NCBI GenBank assembly: GCA_031257655.1
Contig: JAIROF010000120.1
Location: forward strand, 1 to 29,256
DNA length: 29,256 nucleotides
Source of the DNA: Prevotellaceae bacterium
Lineage (GTDB): Bacteria; Bacteroidota; Bacteroidia; Bacteroidales; UBA932
Reading direction: 5' to 3'
The translations under genes and the position numbers were made by a program. Of the stretch, positions 22,988 through 29,256 are shown in pieces. Numbering within the stretch: the first letter of the stretch is position 1; each line of letters starts with the position of its first letter. Below the pieces are notes generated by a model. The model had not been told where the DNA came from. It did no database searches and saw only the letters and a program-made list of their open reading frames with translations.

Positions 22988-23404
22988 ATGTACACCTACG
23001 ATCATAAAATACGGGTGCGCTACGGCGAAACAGACAAAATGGGGGTAGTGTACCACGGCTGCTACCCCCTCTACTACGAGGAGGCGCGCACCGAAATGCT
23101 GCGCAGCGCAGGAATTTCGTACGTATCGCTGGAGCAGCGGGGCATTATGATGCCGGTAATGGAAATGCACGTCCGCTACATTGCCTCGGCATACTACGAC
23201 GACCTGCTGACCGTTCGCGTAGCGATAAGGCAACCCCCCGGAGTGCGCATCGTTTTCCACTACCAAGTATACAACCAAGACGGCCAGCTCATTAACGAGG
23301 CCGAGCTCACGCTTGTTTTTGTGAACGAGGCAACCCGCAGGCCGTGCCGCATCCCCCAGGAGCTGAAAGCGATGCTCGAACCCCACTTTGCCCAACAACC
23401 TTAA
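22988..23404 (+). CDS. Acyl-CoA thioesterase, YbgC-like hotdog protein
   Basis: 138 residues with the family signature RVRYGETDKMGVVYHGCYPLYYEEAR at about 9-34, including the Asp and the following V-Y-H of the YbgC/4HBT branch. Only distantly similar to the thioesterase at 305-706, so it is not a recent duplicate. It hydrolyses short- or medium-chain acyl thioesters; the substrate is unknown. The start is fixed by AGGAGG 7 nt upstream. It lies 27 nt after the serine hydrolase, probably in one operon. Confidence 0.88.
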   Translation: MYTYDHKIRVRYGETDKMGVVYHGCYPLYYEEARTEMLRSAGISYVSLEQRGIMMPVMEMHVRYIASAYYDDLLTVRVAIRQPPGVRIVFHYQVYNQDGQLINEAELTLVFVNEATRRPCRIPQELKAMLEPHFAQQP

Positions 23405-23492
23405 AAACCGGAGTATATTGTCCTCATTTCCGGCTTTAGGAGAATGTAACATTTCTCCCGCAAATCCTGCCTGAAAATTGAGCGATGGGATG

Positions 23493-23500
23493 TATTTTTG
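23493..23500 (+). promoter_or_regulatory. -7 element of the DUF4252 gene
   Basis: TATTTTTG matches TAnnTTTG. Its position rules out the upstream frame start at 23485 and favours the ATG at 23548. A standard -33 is not evident. Confidence 0.45.
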
Positions 23501-23547
23501 CTCAACTTATAACCAAAAACATTTTGTACGCTTCTGTTCGACATAAC

Positions 23548-24081
23548 ATGCCTGTATTGCCCATTGCGCCGGTTGTTTTTGGGCTACTGTTTGGTTGCAG
23601 CTCGCAGCCCAGCCGGTTTGATGTGCAAAAAAACATCGTCTCCCTGGGCGTGCCGGTGCACCAAATCAGCATCTACCCGCCAATGCTCACCCCATTTCTT
23701 GACGAAAACCACGCGGAGGAGGCAAAGCTGAAGAACTTTCTGAAAACGGTGGACAACGTCCATATCTACCGTTTGCCGACAAAGCTGGCGCTCGACGGCT
23801 TTGCCGAGCGCTTGGACAAGTCGGCCTACGCGCAGCTGCTCAACGTAGAGCGGGATGGCCACTGCCTCAGCATTTACGGCGTAAAAAGCCAGACGAAGGT
23901 GATGAACTCGCTGATCTTACTGCTCAGCAAAAGCGCCAAAGTTCGCCCGGACGGAAATGAAGGCTCCAGCTACTGCATAGAGGTGAGCGGAAGCATCAGC
24001 AAGCCGGAGCTGGTAAGCTTGACCGACGTCAACCCCGCCTTTTTTGACCACTACATCCGGCGGTTTAACATCCAATTCTAA
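23548..24081 (+). CDS. DUF4252-like lipoprotein
   Basis: 177 residues from ATG 23548. The signal MPVLPIAPVVFGLLFGCSS has a lipobox Cys at residue 17, so it is an exported lipoprotein. The body fits the Bacteroidota DUF4252 pattern: a MLTPFL segment, KNFLKTVDNVHIYRLP, then DKSAYAQLLNVERDGHCLSIYG and a final strand-helix EVSGSISKPELVSL. Function is unknown; relatives are often near sigma-factor/anti-sigma genes, which is not the case here. The end of the protein is followed by the 600-bp palindromic element. Confidence 0.65.
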   Translation: MPVLPIAPVVFGLLFGCSSQPSRFDVQKNIVSLGVPVHQISIYPPMLTPFLDENHAEEAKLKNFLKTVDNVHIYRLPTKLALDGFAERLDKSAYAQLLNVERDGHCLSIYGVKSQTKVMNSLILLLSKSAKVRPDGNEGSSYCIEVSGSISKPELVSLTDVNPAFFDHYIRRFNIQF

Positions 24082-24170
24082 CGCCCCCACCGGCCAAAAT
24101 CAGCGCTTATAGCTGTCGCGGCCGGAAAAAAGCCGAATCCCTTCTTTGGCGATGCTGCGAAAATATTGCG

Positions 24171-24770
24171 CTAATTCTTTTTTTGAGGTGCTATGAAAAG
24201 ATTGCATAGCCAATCTCCTACTATTTCTCCCGCATGGCGGTGGTATGGTAGGAGATTGGCTACGCCGAGCGGGGGGAGGTGAAAAACCTTATTTACACCT
24301 AATTTTTCTAACAAAACAACCTCAGTAGCCGAGCGAACAACAACATGTAACAACCTCATTACCTTATTATTAACGAAGACTTGCGGACGGATGTCGAAAA
24401 TTGGGAGACGAGCAAACGAAAAATGAGGTAATAAGGTTGGATTATAGTTTGTCAACTCATTGCTACTGAGGTTGTTTTGTTGGAAAAATTAGGTGAAACC
24501 GAGCGTAGTGAGTTCACGAACACCAAAAATAAGCACGAGTGAGTAAATAAGGTTACCCTGCTCGGCGAGGCGGGCGGGGCGGCGTAGCCAATTTTCCACC
24601 ACTTCTCCTGCATGGCGCTGGTATAGTAGGAGATTGGCTACGCCTAGATCCGCTTCGCTACGGTTTCCTCCACTTTTACCACACGAGACGGTGGTATGGT
24701 GGGAACTCGGCGCAGCCAATCTCTTCCAATGCTATACAATCTTTTCATAGCACCTCAAAAAAAGAATTAG
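24171..24770. mobile_element. 600-bp palindromic MITE-like element with 40-bp terminal inverted repeats
   Basis: The ends 24171-24210 and 24731-24770 are inverted copies identical in 39 of 40 bases (first 34 perfect), beginning CTAATTCTTTTTTTGAGG. Inside are hairpin 24209-24221/24248-24260 (13 of 13), hairpin 24581-24592/24633-24644 (12 of 12), inverted pair 24285-24296/24543-24554 (12 of 12), and a second long inverted pair 24296-24329/24462-24495 (33 of 34). No transposase or credible gene is present. It fills the gap 24082-24970 with the 10-mer array and the blaI promoter. A shorter relative lies at 26709-26975. Confidence 0.85.
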
Positions 24771-24797
24771 CCCGTAAAAAGAGAAAAGTTAGGGGTC

Positions 24798-24849
24798 AAT
24801 TCAATCGAATCCAATCGAATTCAATCAAGTTCAGCCGAGTTCAGCCGAG
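24798..24849. repeat. Degenerate 5/10-bp tandem array upstream of blaI
   Basis: Units such as TTCAATCGAA and TTCAGCCGAG run head to tail, resembling in style the pentamer array at 241-304. It lies between the palindromic element and the blaI promoter. Confidence 0.65.
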
Positions 24850-24913
24850 GGAAATCGCATCTCGCTAAAAATCACATAATTGTAATTTTTAACGCAAAAA
24901 ACAAACTAATATC

Positions 24914-24946
24914 ATAGTTTGTCAACTAAATTTTTAGTTATATTTG
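24914..24946 (+). promoter_or_regulatory. blaI promoter with candidate BlaI operator
   Basis: TTTG (24918-24921) and TATATTTG (24939-24946) are 17 bp apart. The spacer is filled by the dyad AACTAAA-TT-TTTAGTT (24924-24939), perfect in its 7-bp arms. A dyad between the -33 and -7 boxes of a BlaI-family gene is where an autoregulatory operator would be expected; binding is inferred. The 14-mer ATAGTTTGTCAACT at 24914-24927 recurs inside the palindromic element at 24444-24457. Confidence 0.6.
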
Positions 24947-24970
24947 CGGGGAGAAAAAATCATACTCAAC

Positions 24971-25360
24971 ATGAAAGAGCTAACAAGAGCCGAAAGCGAA
25001 ATCATGCGCATTCTATGGCAAAAAGAGCGCGCGTTTGTGCAGGACATCATTGACGAGATGCCAGCCCCCAAGCCCGCCTACAGTACGGTATCCACTATTG
25101 TGCGCATTCTGGAGCAGAAGGGCGTGGTAGGGCACCAACCTTACGGGCGTTCGCACTGCTACTTTCCGCTGGTCAAAAAGGAGCAGTACACGCGGGGATT
25201 CCTGCGCAAAATGATGAACCGCTACTTTGAAAATTCGCTGCCGAAAATGGTGTCGTTTTTTGTGCAGCAGGAGAGCTTATCCGCAGGAGAGATAGAGGAG
25301 ATTAGGCAGCTCATGGAGGAAAAATTGCGCGAAAAGCGCGGAAATAACCAAAACCAATGA
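24971..25360 (+). CDS. blaI: BlaI/MecI-family transcriptional repressor
   Basis: 129 residues from ATG 24971 (MKELTRAESEIMRILWQKE), the family start. The winged-helix domain spans about 1-75 (AYSTVSTIVRILEQKGVVGHQPYGRSHCYFPLV is the recognition helix and wing), followed by a dimerisation region. BlaI-type repressors are released when a partner membrane protease cleaves them. Its stop overlaps the M56 gene start by 4 nt (ATGA), so the two are coupled. Autorepression through the dyad at 24924-24939 is likely. The controlled stress may be beta-lactams or another envelope signal. Confidence 0.92.
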   Translation: MKELTRAESEIMRILWQKERAFVQDIIDEMPAPKPAYSTVSTIVRILEQKGVVGHQPYGRSHCYFPLVKKEQYTRGFLRKMMNRYFENSLPKMVSFFVQQESLSAGEIEEIRQLMEEKLREKRGNNQNQ

Positions 25361-26574
25361 GCACGTTGACCTACCTTTTTGAATCGGGCATTTGCGCCGC
25401 TACGCTGTGGCTCACCTACCGCTGCCTGCTGAGCCGGGAGGTGAGCTTTGCGCTCAACCGCTTTTACCTCCTGGCGTCCATGCCGCTCAGCTTTGCCATT
25501 CCGCTGCTGCATTTGCCGCTGCTTCCCGCTGCAGACGTAGCCGTGGCGACGCTTGCTGACGCGCCACCGGCAAAGGAGGCAGAAGCAGCGGCAGCATGTG
25601 CCGCAGGTCTTGCGCTGCTGCCGGCGCTGTACTTCGCTGTGGCGGGAGGCCTTGCTGTCCGCCTTGCCCTGCGCCTCTACGGAGCATACCGTGCCGCCGC
25701 CGCAGGGCGGATTTCGCACCAGGAAACCTGCTACGCCTTTACCTTCTTCCGAAAAATATACCTCAGCAAGGAGCTGCTTGCCCATGCCCAGGACTACGAA
25801 AATATCCTGCTGCATGAGCAGGCGCACGCGCGGCAGCTGCACAGCCTCGACCTCCTGATAGCTGACCTGTTTGCTGCGTTACAGTGGTTTAACCCCTGGG
25901 CCTGGCGCTTCAAAAAGTCGCTCGTTGAGCTGCACGAGTACATTGCCGACGCCTACGCCGCTACCCGCGGAGCTGGCCTGGAAGCCTACATGCAGCTCCT
26001 ATACCGGCAAACCGTAGGCCTACACCCGGACTACGGCAGCGGATTTAACCACTCGCTCACTAAAAAACGATTATCCATGATGACAAAAAACAAAACGAGC
26101 AAGCTCTTTACGCTAAAGATGCTTGCCATTGCGCCCGTAGCAGCGTTGCTGGTGGCGCTACTTGGCTGCGAACAGCAGCAGCGAAATGCTCAAGCGGCGG
26201 GAGCCGCAGCGCCCCTGCCTGCAGGCAGCTCGGCCAACAGCGCGCTACCCGATACCGTAGCGGTGACCCTCAAAACAGGAAAGGTGCTCATCTTGGTCGG
26301 CGCAAAGGAAGCCCCCACAGCGGAGCAGCTCGCGGCCATGAAGATTAGCCCCGACAGCATCGAAGCGGTAGCGGTTTTTAAAGGCGCGGGCAGAGCGCAA
26401 AACCCTCCGGATGCCGGCCGCAAATCATCCGGCGACAGCGTAACCATTACCCTAAAAACGGGAAAGGTGATTACGCTAATTGAAACAGCGGAAAATCCCC
26501 TCGAAGCGCAAATAGCAGCGCTAACCCTCGACGCTGCCGAAATTCAATCGGTGGAGGTGAAGAAGGGAAGATAG
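25357..26574 (+). CDS. BlaR1-like M56 peptidase with unusual C-terminal repeats
   Basis: 405 residues. Transmembrane helices in about 1-110 and at 250-270 flank a gluzincin-type M56 domain with H153-E-x-x-H157 (LLHEQAHARQLHSLDLL) and WFNPWAWRFKKSLVELHEYIAD. The segment after the last helix holds no penicillin-binding sensor and no TonB-like end. Instead it has two repeats, about 299-343 and 360-404, each of the form TLKTGKV...AEI/DSIE-x-V-x-VFKG, resembling degenerate plug-type motifs (IESIEVLKG). It should cleave BlaI on receiving a periplasmic signal. Translation is coupled to blaI. Confidence 0.85.
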   Translation: MSTLTYLFESGICAATLWLTYRCLLSREVSFALNRFYLLASMPLSFAIPLLHLPLLPAADVAVATLADAPPAKEAEAAAACAAGLALLPALYFAVAGGLAVRLALRLYGAYRAAAAGRISHQETCYAFTFFRKIYLSKELLAHAQDYENILLHEQAHARQLHSLDLLIADLFAALQWFNPWAWRFKKSLVELHEYIADAYAATRGAGLEAYMQLLYRQTVGLHPDYGSGFNHSLTKKRLSMMTKNKTSKLFTLKMLAIAPVAALLVALLGCEQQQRNAQAAGAAAPLPAGSSANSALPDTVAVTLKTGKVLILVGAKEAPTAEQLAAMKISPDSIEAVAVFKGAGRAQNPPDAGRKSSGDSVTITLKTGKVITLIETAENPLEAQIAALTLDAAEIQSVEVKKGR

Positions 26575-26708
26575 GGACGCTGCTGGGGATGCTGGCGAAG
26601 AATGGCTGCATCTCAAGTTGTCGCAGGGCGGAAAATTTAACCGCAAAGCGCGCAAATACGGAGCGCGCAGAGGTCGCTAAGCGCATTGCCTCTTTTGCGG
26701 ATACCTGG

Positions 26709-26975
26709 CCTAATTCTTTTCTTGAGGTGCTCCGAAAAGCTGGTATGGCATTCGATGAGATTGGATGCGCCGAACTCCATTTCCTCACAGCGTTGCCAAT
26801 GGCGGAGCCATCATAAAAAAAGGGTGGGGCGAGGCGGGGCGGCTAAGCTACTCCACATCCCCACCCACCACCCCGACGCAGCCACCATTCCGAACGCAGT
26901 GAGGAAATGGAACAAAGCGAAGCTCAGCGAAGTTAATCCCATACGAATTTTCATAACCCCTCAAAAAAAATCGCG
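26709..26975. mobile_element. 267-bp degenerate relative of the palindromic element
   Basis: The left end reads CTAATTCTTTTCTTGAGGTG and the right end, inverted, TTTTTTTGAGGGGTTATGAAAA, both diverged copies of the 24171-24770 ends. Inside, CCATTTCCTCACAGCGTT (26777-26794) pairs with 26893-26910 (17 of 18), and GGTGGGG pairs with CCCCACC. No gene is supported. It occupies the gap between the M56 gene and the candidate RNA; 26575-26708 and 26976-27060 show nothing further. Confidence 0.7.
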
Positions 26976-27094
26976 AAAAGTTTGTTTGGCAAAAAAATAT
27001 ATGCTACATTTGCCCAAACTAAAAATCAACAAATTTTATCAGCAAAAAATGACACAATAGAACTATATACTTTGTAGTGTTTGATTAAAAGAAC

Positions 27095-27195
27095 AGCTTT
27101 TACTTCTTATAGGCGGGCCGTAGAAATCACCAAAATTTTTAAGTAACCGTCTCATGATAAGTAAAAGCTCGTGTTTTTGGGCACGGGCTTTTTCT
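27095..27195 (+). ncRNA. Candidate structured leader or small RNA with overlapping terminator
   Basis: AGCTTTTACTT (27095-27105) pairs perfectly over 11 bp with AAGTAAAAGCT (27159-27169). The 3' strand of that stem (AAAAGCT) also starts a terminator hairpin, AAGCTCGTG against CACGGGCTT (27165-27189), with a T-run at its end. The two folds exclude each other, as in a riboswitch or attenuator. An imperfect promoter-like TATATACTTTG is at 27064-27074. No known class was recognised (not 6S, SRP, tmRNA or RNase P by eye). The next gene starts 140 bp further on; the remaining gap 27196-27337 shows no feature. Confidence 0.5.
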
Positions 27196-27337
27196 TGTTA
27201 CGGTTACGGGTTATTGGTGATACCTTACGGCTTGGACGAGAAAATGTTCGCGCCCTTTTTTTATACCCATACATATAGCACAAGGGAAGCCGAAAACTTT
27301 ATAGAGTAGGCAAGGTAAAGATGACAAGCTAACTACT

Positions 27338-27949
27338 ATGAGACAGAATTATTTTTTGGTGGCTGCGATAGCCATTGCCGCAGGCGTAATGGCCACGAGC
27401 TGCGGAGGAAGCAAGAAGGTGGCGCTGGAGAGCACCACCGGCCAAAAGGCCATAGAGCAGGACGTCTGCGAAAAGCTGCAGGAGGAGAAGCCCACGCTAC
27501 GGGCGGTAGGCGTTGGGCAGCACTTTAAGGAGGCTACCGCAAGGAACATTGCCGAGGCGCAGGCGCGCGCGCAGTTTGCGCGGTCGCTTGCCACAAAGGT
27601 CAAAACCTCTACGTCGGAGGACGCCGGCGCGAGCAGCGTTTACTCCGGCGACGAGGCTACGGGCAACAGCGTCAGCGACCAGATAGCAAAGGTCAACGAC
27701 TTTGTAGATGCTGTGGCAAACGAGGTGGTGGCCGGTACGGTTCCGATTAAAATCTCCAAGTACATACTCCCCAACAAGCAGTACAAGGTTTACGTGTGCC
27801 TCGAGTACCAAAAAGGCGTGTCGGAGCTGGCGGCAGAGGTGGCCAAGCGGGTGGAGCAGAAAATCCCCGACGAGCAAAAGCTCAAGATGAACTTTGAGTT
27901 TGAGCAGTACCGCAAGCGCGTGGAGGCGGAGCTGGAAAAGGGCAGGTAA
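27338..27949 (+). CDS. LPP20-like lipoprotein
   Basis: 203 residues. The signal MRQNYFLVAAIAIAAGVMA is followed by TSCGGS, a lipobox Cys at residue 22. Residues about 50-130 have the LPP20 pattern: AVGVGQHFKEATARNIAEAQ, then a linker and a VNDFVDAVANEVV helix; later KQYKVYVCLEYQKG. Such lipoproteins are outer-membrane or surface proteins of unknown function, often in clusters. The next gene follows after 15 nt and shares this domain type, so they likely form an operon. Regulation by the RNA element at 27095-27195 is possible. Confidence 0.75.
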   Translation: MRQNYFLVAAIAIAAGVMATSCGGSKKVALESTTGQKAIEQDVCEKLQEEKPTLRAVGVGQHFKEATARNIAEAQARAQFARSLATKVKTSTSEDAGASSVYSGDEATGNSVSDQIAKVNDFVDAVANEVVAGTVPIKISKYILPNKQYKVYVCLEYQKGVSELAAEVAKRVEQKIPDEQKLKMNFEFEQYRKRVEAELEKGR

Positions 27950-27964
27950 AAAACAGGTCGCGCC

Positions 27965-29011
27965 ATGAAATTCACCTGTACTATAGTAGCGTGCTGCCTG
28001 CTGTGGCAGGCCGCGCTCGGGCAGGGCGCTCCGCGCTGGGTCAACGACCGGTGGCGGGAGGCGTCTTTTCCGCAAAGCGCCTACTTTACCGGCTTTGTCA
28101 GCGAATTTGCCATCCCCGGCGAGCCGGAGGACAAGGCTAAGGCAAGGCTCGAAAACGACGCCAAGCGAAAGCTGCTGGAGAGCATCCGGGTCAGCGTGCA
28201 GTCCGACCAGACAATCGCTGACCGGAGCGAAGATCTAAACGGAGCGCTCGCGCAATCCTACGCCGCCTATAGCTCGGTAGTCAGCACGTCGGCCAGCGCC
28301 GAAATTGTGGGGCTAACGGTGGAGGCCTACTACGACCGGAAGGACGACGTGTTCTACGCCTTTGCCTGCGCCAACAAAGCAGAGCTTAAGGAGTACTACA
28401 AGTCCGGCGTGAGCGTGGCCATGCAGAAGATAGCGGCCGCCATGAGCACCGCCAGGCAGCAGGAGAGCAGCGGAAACAAAGGGCGGGCAAAAAAAATGTA
28501 CGAAAGCGTACAGCCGCTCTTTGGCGAGCTGGAGCTTGCGCAGGCGCTGCTCGTGGCGGTTGGCTGCGACGAAGGCAGCATCCAGACCGCCAAAGCCCTG
28601 GCGCTAAAGTCGGCGCTCACCGCAGCGCTGGCGCAGGTGCAGGGCGCCATTGCCGTGTACATCGATTCGGAGGAGTGGAACTTTGACCAGCGCGTGCGGC
28701 TGCTGGCCCCCAAGCTAAAGGCCGAGCTCGCCAAGCGCGGCTACAGCTTTACCGACGCGCGGAAAGACGCCGACTGGCTCCTCGCCATCAGCGCCGCCAC
28801 CCGGCAGGGAAGCGGAACGGGCGGAATTTTTATGGCCTACTTAGACGTTGAAATTTCCATTGTTGAGCAGCGCACAAAAAAGGAAATATACGCAAACACC
28901 TTTACCGACCTCAAGGGCGGTGGGCTCGACTACAAGGCGGCAGGGCGAAAGGCCTACGACAGCGGCCTGCAGGCCATTGCGGACGAAGTGGTAAAGAGCA
29001 TAGAGCGATGA
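27965..29011 (+). CDS. Secreted protein with LPP20-like domain
   Basis: 348 residues. The N-terminus is a cleavable signal peptide (about 1-20, ending LWQAALGQG); no lipobox is seen. Residues 25-140 resemble the LPP20 region of the upstream gene (AYFTGFVSEFAIPG, DKAKARLENDAKRKLLESI). Residues about 170-230 contain an Ala-rich helical stretch (SSGNKGRAKKMYESVQPLF), and the C-terminal 100 residues read like a periplasmic lipid- or peptide-handling fold (TRQGSGTGGIFMAYLDVEISIVEQRTKKEIYANTF), similar in style to LpoB/CsgG-like proteins. Function is unknown. Probably co-transcribed with the gene before and after. Confidence 0.7.
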   Translation: MKFTCTIVACCLLWQAALGQGAPRWVNDRWREASFPQSAYFTGFVSEFAIPGEPEDKAKARLENDAKRKLLESIRVSVQSDQTIADRSEDLNGALAQSYAAYSSVVSTSASAEIVGLTVEAYYDRKDDVFYAFACANKAELKEYYKSGVSVAMQKIAAAMSTARQQESSGNKGRAKKMYESVQPLFGELELAQALLVAVGCDEGSIQTAKALALKSALTAALAQVQGAIAVYIDSEEWNFDQRVRLLAPKLKAELAKRGYSFTDARKDADWLLAISAATRQGSGTGGIFMAYLDVEISIVEQRTKKEIYANTFTDLKGGGLDYKAAGRKAYDSGLQAIADEVVKSIER

Positions 29012-29072
29012 CAACAGCAACAACAACAACAACAACAGCAACAACAAAAACAAAAACAAAAACAAAAAAAAC
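29009..29072 (+). repeat. CAA triplet then CAAAAA array at the stop of the LPP20-like gene
   Basis: After TGA (29009-29011) the sequence runs as CAACAG/CAA triplets, then CAAAAA hexamers. It is another simple array anchored at a stop codon. Confidence 0.85.
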
Positions 29073-29106
29073 AACCAATTAACAACTCATTAAAACAGAA
29101 AAAAAG

Positions 29107-29256
29107 ATGAAAAAGATTCTTATTCTAAGCATCTGCACGCTATGGTGCAGCGGCATTTTTGGGCAGGACAGAAAGGTGGCCGTGTTTGACCCTGCCGGCG
29201 ACGTGAGCACGAGCGCTAAAGAGATTGTTCGCGAGGAGATTAGCAGCATCATTGTG
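29107..29256 (+). CDS. Secreted protein start, possibly CsgG/LpoB-like, cut by the window edge
   Basis: 50 residues from ATG 29107. A signal peptide (MKKILILSICTLWCSGIFGQ) is followed by DRKVAVFDPAGDVSTSAKE, then IVREEISSIIV. A VAVFDP strand then a helix with REEISS is the opening of CsgG/LpoB-like periplasmic folds, seen in relatives near LPP20 genes; this is a guess from 30 residues. It is the third member of the envelope cluster, 95 bp after the upstream gene. Confidence 0.6.
   Translation, partial: MKKILILSICTLWCSGIFGQDRKVAVFDPAGDVSTSAKEIVREEISSIIV

Noticed and set aside
21623..23452. 609-codon open frame on the minus strand
   Set aside because: It is antisense to the serine hydrolase and the thioesterase, both with clear motifs; its translation is low-complexity His/Val/Ala-rich without family signature. 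GC-rich third positions create long antisense frames here.
24171..24719. Two minus-strand frames of 94 and 76 codons inside the palindromic element
   Set aside because: Both share a VANLL-Y-RHAGE-V motif because they translate the same internal repeat module; no start signals. They are not independent genes.
26686..27060. 124-codon plus-strand frame
   Set aside because: It spans the degenerate palindromic element and has no family motif or ribosome-binding site.
1..29256. tRNA, rRNA, tmRNA or an insertion sequence with transposase
   Set aside because: No cloverleaf, conserved rRNA block or transposase motif (DDE, HUH) was found by eye on either strand; the two mobile-like elements are non-autonomous.

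Overview
The window looks like a chromosomal segment from a member of the Bacteroidota, most likely class Bacteroidia, with moderately GC-rich coding DNA. The evidence is the acpP-fabF-rnc order, Bacteroidota-type PurM, RuvC and PlsY proteins, DUF4296 and DUF4252 lipoproteins, a PorE-like type IX secretion protein, and promoters that repeatedly fit the Bacteroidota pattern TTG/TTTG, about 17-23 bp, TAnnTTTG. Most starts lack a Shine-Dalgarno sequence; the exception is the thioesterase at 22988.

Layout. 1-3037 (minus strand): start of an unknown gene, then acpP > fabF > rnc > acyl-CoA thioesterase, a fatty-acid and RNA-processing operon. 3202-7080 (plus): purN, rplU-rpmA, serS and ruvC. 7282-10073 (minus): DUF4296 lipoprotein > amidohydrolase > plsY. 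10413-11323 (plus): a DUF3791/DUF3990 pair, with DUF3990 resembling ADP-ribosyltransferases. 11537-13793 (plus): pyrB, pyrI and a secreted glutathione peroxidase. 13817-14144: a nested-palindrome non-coding element. 14380-16819 (minus): an AT-rich type II restriction island (HindVP-like endonuclease > C5 cytosine methyltransferase > Vsr) with its own promoter. 17061-21437 (plus): porE-like gene, purM and a lone hisF. 21647-24081 (plus): serine hydrolase, thioesterase, DUF4252 lipoprotein. 24171-24770: a 600-bp palindromic MITE-like element. 24971-26574: blaI-blaR1-like regulatory pair. 26709-26975: a degenerate relative of the MITE. 27095-27195: a candidate structured RNA or attenuator. 27338 to the end: two LPP20-like envelope genes and the start of a third secreted protein.

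How the parts relate. The core genes serve fatty-acid and phospholipid synthesis (acpP, fabF, plsY), purine, pyrimidine and histidine synthesis (purN, purM, pyrBI, hisF), translation (rplU, rpmA, serS) and DNA repair (ruvC). Accessory functions are the restriction-modification/Vsr island, the DUF3791/DUF3990 pair and the BlaI-type sensor pair.

The most unusual feature is in the non-coding DNA. At least eight genes have a short tandem-repeat array (periods of about 5, 14, 7, 7, 15, 7, 7 and 3/6 bp) that begins at, contains or directly abuts the stop codon. The heptamer arrays carry stop codons in all six frames. Two palindromic elements sharing terminal inverted repeats, a separate nested-palindrome element, a dispersed inverted-end repeat after purN and ruvC, and a near-duplicated promoter module in front of serS and pyrB show active small-repeat dynamics. 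All family assignments come from reading motifs; no database search was run.
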